Shown: positions 5,902 to 8,527 of the stretch, piece after piece
How the letters are laid out: each line of letters starts with the position of its first letter
Numbering within the stretch: the stretch's first letter is position 1
Source: Boseongicola sp.
Lineage (GTDB): Bacteria > Pseudomonadota > Alphaproteobacteria > Rhodobacterales > Rhodobacteraceae
Assembly: GCA_013042895.1 (NCBI GenBank)
Contig: JABDPD010000077.1
Location: 1-8,527, forward strand
Reading direction: 5' to 3'
DNA length: 8,527 nt
Position numbers and translations under genes: made by a program
The notes under the pieces: generated by a model
What the model was told of the DNA's origin: nothing
What the model saw: only the letters and a program-made list of their open reading frames with translations
Database searches by the model: none

Positions 5902-7794
5902 ATGGGCTATCGCGACGTCTATTCAGCTGCGCAGGCAGATCCAGAAGGCTTTTGGATGGAGGCAGCGCAAGCGATCGACTGGGTTACGCCACCTACCCGC
6001 GCCCTAAACCCCGACAACGCGCCGCTCTATGAATGGTTCACCGACGCCGAAGTGAATACCTGTTGGAACGCCGTCGACCGCCATGTTGAAGCTGGAAATG
6101 GCGAACGCGCGGCAATCATCTACGATAGCCCAATCACCGGCGCCAAGAGCACAACGACCTACAGCCAACTCCAGACACAGACCGCTGCACTTGCTGGAGC
6201 GCTCGCGGAACGTGGCGTTTCTAAAGGCGACCGCGTCATCATCTACATGTCAATGGTGCCCGAAGCCCTTGTTGCCATGCTCGCCTGCGCGCGCATCGGG
6301 GCCATCCACTCGGTCGTCTTCGGCGGGTTCGCCGCTAATGAGCTTGCAGTGCGCATCGACGACGCTACGCCAAAGGCGATCATCGGAACGTCCTGCGGCG
6401 TGGAGCCAAACCGTGTCGTTGAGTACAAACCGCTTCTGGACGCCGCCATCGAAATGTCCGAGCACAAACCCGACTTCACGATCATCCTACAGCGCGAACA
6501 AGCCATCGGCGCTATGATCGAAGGCCGCGATTTCGACTGGCAAGCGGCCGTCGCAGAGGCAACTCCGGCCGCATGCGTCCCAGTTGCCGGAAACCACCCC
6601 GCCTATATCCTCTACACCTCCGGCACCACGGGCCAACCAAAGGGCGTCGTGCGCCCAACAGCGGGACACCTAGTTGCGCTCAACTGGACCATGAAGAACA
6701 TCTACAACGTGGAGCCCGGCGACGTTTACTGGGCGGCCTCGGACGTTGGTTGGGTAGTGGGTCACAGCTACATTTGCTACGCCCCTTTGATCCACGGCAA
6801 CACCACCATCGTCTTTGAAGGCAAACCTGTCGGCACCCCGGACGCAGGCACCTTCTGGCGCGTCATCGAGGAGCACAAGGTCAAAGTCCTGTTCACCGCC
6901 CCAACCGCCTTCCGCGCAATCAAACGCGAAGACCCGAAAGGCAAGCTGGTGAAGGACTATGATCTGTCCTTACTCGAAACACTCTATCTTGCCGGCGAGC
7001 GCGCCGACCCTGACACCATCGAATGGGCGGAAAGGATGCTAAACGTACCGGTTATTGACCACTGGTGGCAAACCGAAACCGGATACGCAATCGCTGCTAA
7101 TCCAATGGGCATTGAAAAGTTACCGGTAAAGACCGGCTCGCCCTCGGTCGCTATGCCCGGTTGGGACATCCAAATCCTTGACGAAGCGGGCCACCCGGTC
7201 GCCCCCGGCGAACTTGGTGCGATCGCCGCCAAGTTGCCGCTGCCGCCTGGCACTCTACCAACGCTCTGGAACGCCGAAGACCGCTTCCGTAAAAGCTATC
7301 TCGACCACTTCCCTGGCTACTATGAGACCGGCGACGCAGGCTACATCGACGAGGACGGCTATCTTTACATCATGGCTCGCACCGATGACGTCATTAACGT
7401 TGCAGGTCACCGCCTGTCGACAGGCGGCATGGAAGAAGTGCTCGCCGCGCATCCGGATGTCGCGGAATGTGCAGTCATTGGCGTGACCGACGCACTGAAA
7501 GGCCAGCTTCCTGTGGGGTTCCTGTGCACAAACGCGGGCACCACGCGCTCGGACGCCGAAATTGTTGCCGACTGCATCAAACTCGTGCGCGACAACATCG
7601 GCCCTGTCGCCGCTTTCAAACTCGCCTGCTGCGTTCCTCGCCTACCCAAGACCCGCTCTGGCAAAATCCTGCGCGGAACCATGGTGAAAATCGCCGACAG
7701 CGCCGAGTTCAAAATGCCTGCGACCATCGACGATCCTGCGATCCTCGACGAGATAAAAGAGGCGCTCCAAGGTATCGGTTACGCGAAAGGCTAA
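5902..7794 (+). CDS. prpE: Propionyl-CoA synthetase (propionate-CoA ligase, AMP-forming)
   Basis: Activates propionate with ATP and CoA to propionyl-CoA through a propionyl-AMP intermediate; a cytoplasmic entry step for propionate assimilation. All core motifs of the acyl-adenylate superfamily are intact across 630 residues. The N-terminal acetyl-CoA-synthetase-like cap is at 1-60, the P-loop YTSGTTGQPKG at 238-248, DHWWQTETG at 386-394, YETGD at 474-478, and the A10 motif PKTRSGKILRG at 582-592 with catalytic Lys588, the usual acetylation-controlled lysine. The segment DVGWVVGHSYICYAPLIHGN and the run VFEGKPVGTPDAGTFWRVIEEHKVK resemble PrpE rather than AcsA (which typically has GWVTGHSYIVYGPL). 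A very strong Shine-Dalgarno (AAGGAGGAGG, 5887-5896) fixes the start. The upstream TTTGCAAA boxes suggest acyl-CoA-responsive control. The alternative is a broad acetate/propionate ligase. Confidence 0.92.
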   Translation: MGYRDVYSAAQADPEGFWMEAAQAIDWVTPPTRALNPDNAPLYEWFTDAEVNTCWNAVDRHVEAGNGERAAIIYDSPITGAKSTTTYSQLQTQTAALAGALAERGVSKGDRVIIYMSMVPEALVAMLACARIGAIHSVVFGGFAANELAVRIDDATPKAIIGTSCGVEPNRVVEYKPLLDAAIEMSEHKPDFTIILQREQAIGAMIEGRDFDWQAAVAEATPAACVPVAGNHPAYILYTSGTTGQPKGVVRPTAGHLVALNWTMKNIYNVEPGDVYWAASDVGWVVGHSYICYAPLIHGNTTIVFEGKPVGTPDAGTFWRVIEEHKVKVLFTAPTAFRAIKREDPKGKLVKDYDLSLLETLYLAGERADPDTIEWAERMLNVPVIDHWWQTETGYAIAANPMGIEKLPVKTGSPSVAMPGWDIQILDEAGHPVAPGELGAIAAKLPLPPGTLPTLWNAEDRFRKSYLDHFPGYYETGDAGYIDEDGYLYIMARTDDVINVAGHRLSTGGMEEVLAAHPDVAECAVIGVTDALKGQLPVGFLCTNAGTTRSDAEIVADCIKLVRDNIGPVAAFKLACCVPRLPKTRSGKILRGTMVKIADSAEFKMPATIDDPAILDEIKEALQGIGYAKG

Positions 7795-7838
7795 CGGCTC
7801 TTTTCAGCGTGAACGCCCGCGTCTAAGGTGCCCGGAAC

Positions 7839-8527
7839 ATGCCGGACACCTGCCCCACCCTTTTGATCGTCGCGCAATCCGGTCGCCTCACATACGAAGC
7901 CGTCCTGTTTGCCGCATCGCTGCGCGCCTCGGCTCCGGATTTCACCGGAAAGCTTGTCATAGCCGAACCCCGCCCCGGCCCTCTCTGGAACGGTGATCCC
8001 GGCATTTCGGACGACGACGCCCGCGACTTCCTGACAAACCTTGGCGCCGAAATCCGCAGTTTCGACAATCAGCACTTCGGCAAAACCTACCCTCCCGGCA
8101 ACAAGATCGAAGCGCTTTCGACCCTGGACAAAGATGAACGTTTCGTCTTCTTCGACACCGACACTCTTATCACTGGCCCCCTCGATCAGATCGCCTTCAA
8201 CTTCGACCGGCCCAGCGCCTCCATGGCCCGCACCGATACCTGGCCCGACCCGCCACTCTATGGCCCCAGCTACGCCGAAATCTGGCACGCCATCTATGAC
8301 CGCTTCAATGTGCCCTTCGAGCCCACACTCGACACAAAGCAACCCGATGACCATTGGGAGCGTTACCTCTACTTCAACGCAGGCTGGTTTTATGCTCGAG
8401 ACCCCAGCGATTTTCGCGACCGTATGCTTGACGTAATGACCAGCTTGCGTGACGAACCGATGGAAGTCCTTGCCTCACAAAGTATTTTCCCATGGCTCGA
8501 CCAGATCGCTCTGCCTGTGGTCATATC
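7839..8527 (+). CDS. Glycosyltransferase-like protein (GT-A fold, DxD motif), 3' end off the right edge
   Basis: An open frame of 229 codons runs from the ATG at 7839 to the window edge without a stop. An in-frame TAA at 7824-7826 makes this ATG the first possible one, and AAGGTG (7825-7830) is a usable Shine-Dalgarno. The product begins MPDTCPTLLIVAQSGRLTYE, with a hydrophobic first strand and no signal peptide. KIEAL (89-93) followed by RFVFFDTDTLITGPL (101-115) gives a DTD at 106-108, the metal/nucleotide-sugar binding motif of GT-A glycosyltransferases. FNAGWFYARDP (179-189) and LDQIAL (220-225) match the later conserved blocks seen in GT8-like families. Donor and acceptor cannot be guessed. 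It follows prpE by 44 nt on the same strand with no clear terminator, so read-through is possible although no functional link is evident. Such proteins are usually annotated as hypothetical in roseobacters. Confidence 0.8.
   Translation, partial: MPDTCPTLLIVAQSGRLTYEAVLFAASLRASAPDFTGKLVIAEPRPGPLWNGDPGISDDDARDFLTNLGAEIRSFDNQHFGKTYPPGNKIEALSTLDKDERFVFFDTDTLITGPLDQIAFNFDRPSASMARTDTWPDPPLYGPSYAEIWHAIYDRFNVPFEPTLDTKQPDDHWERYLYFNAGWFYARDPSDFRDRMLDVMTSLRDEPMEVLASQSIFPWLDQIALPVVI

Noticed and set aside
5832..6032. Plus-strand 66-codon frame entering prpE, as a leader peptide
   Set aside because: Overlaps prpE in another frame, has no good ribosome-binding site and no regulatory-peptide features.
5902..7794. 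Acetyl-CoA synthetase (acsA) as the identity of this ligase
   Set aside because: The GWVVGHSYICYAPL and EGKPVGTPDAGTFWRV segments and the overall length fit PrpE better; some acetate use is still possible.
7791..8354. Minus-strand 187-codon frame at the right end
   Set aside because: Gly/Val/Glu-rich low-information product opposite the glycosyltransferase-like frame, which has the DTD and other conserved blocks.

Overview
The window looks like part of an alphaproteobacterial chromosome, most likely Rhodobacterales (roseobacter/Rhodobacter group). The signs are a moderately high GC content, a malic enzyme fused to a phosphotransacetylase-like domain, the DeoB N-terminus ([20 protein letters not shown]), a compact cdd-deoA-deoB cluster, and TTTGCAAA-type boxes upstream of prpE. 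The genus is inferred from recognised protein families, not from a marker gene. I see no mobile element, CRISPR array, tRNA or rRNA.

Left half (about 1-3245, all on the minus strand, read right to left). A three-part protein with an N-terminal VOC-like module and two cupin domains comes first. It is followed by cdd (cytidine deaminase), deoA (thymidine phosphorylase) and the first 133 codons of deoB (phosphopentomutase), which runs off the left edge. Gaps are 61 nt (cupin-cdd), 3 nt (cdd-deoA) and a 1-nt overlap (deoA-deoB), so at least cdd-deoA-deoB should be one operon. It converts pyrimidine deoxynucleosides to base plus deoxyribose 5-phosphate. A 22-bp inverted repeat covers the cdd stop and the deoA start.

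Centre (3246-3384). This divergent intergenic region separates the cupin gene from maeB. It holds a perfect 18-bp palindrome with a central CG just upstream of the maeB ribosome-binding site, and a shorter palindrome centred 21 bp away. The form suggests a LacI-family regulator.

Right half (3385-8527, plus strand). maeB (malic enzyme with a PTA-like C-terminus) is followed by a 234-bp intergenic region with a hairpin and an array of TTTGCAAA-like boxes. Next comes prpE (propionyl-CoA synthetase), then a glycosyltransferase-like gene cut by the right edge. Metabolically, PrpE activates propionate to propionyl-CoA. In these bacteria that is normally carboxylated and rearranged to succinyl-CoA and then malate, and MaeB can decarboxylate malate to pyruvate, so the two neighbours fit one route for growth on short-chain acids.

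Nothing here is clearly a wholly new system. The best leads are the prpE box array, the maeB palindrome pair, the cdd/deoA hairpin, the unassigned VOC-bicupin protein heading the nucleoside genes, and a serine at the expected catalytic threonine of DeoB.
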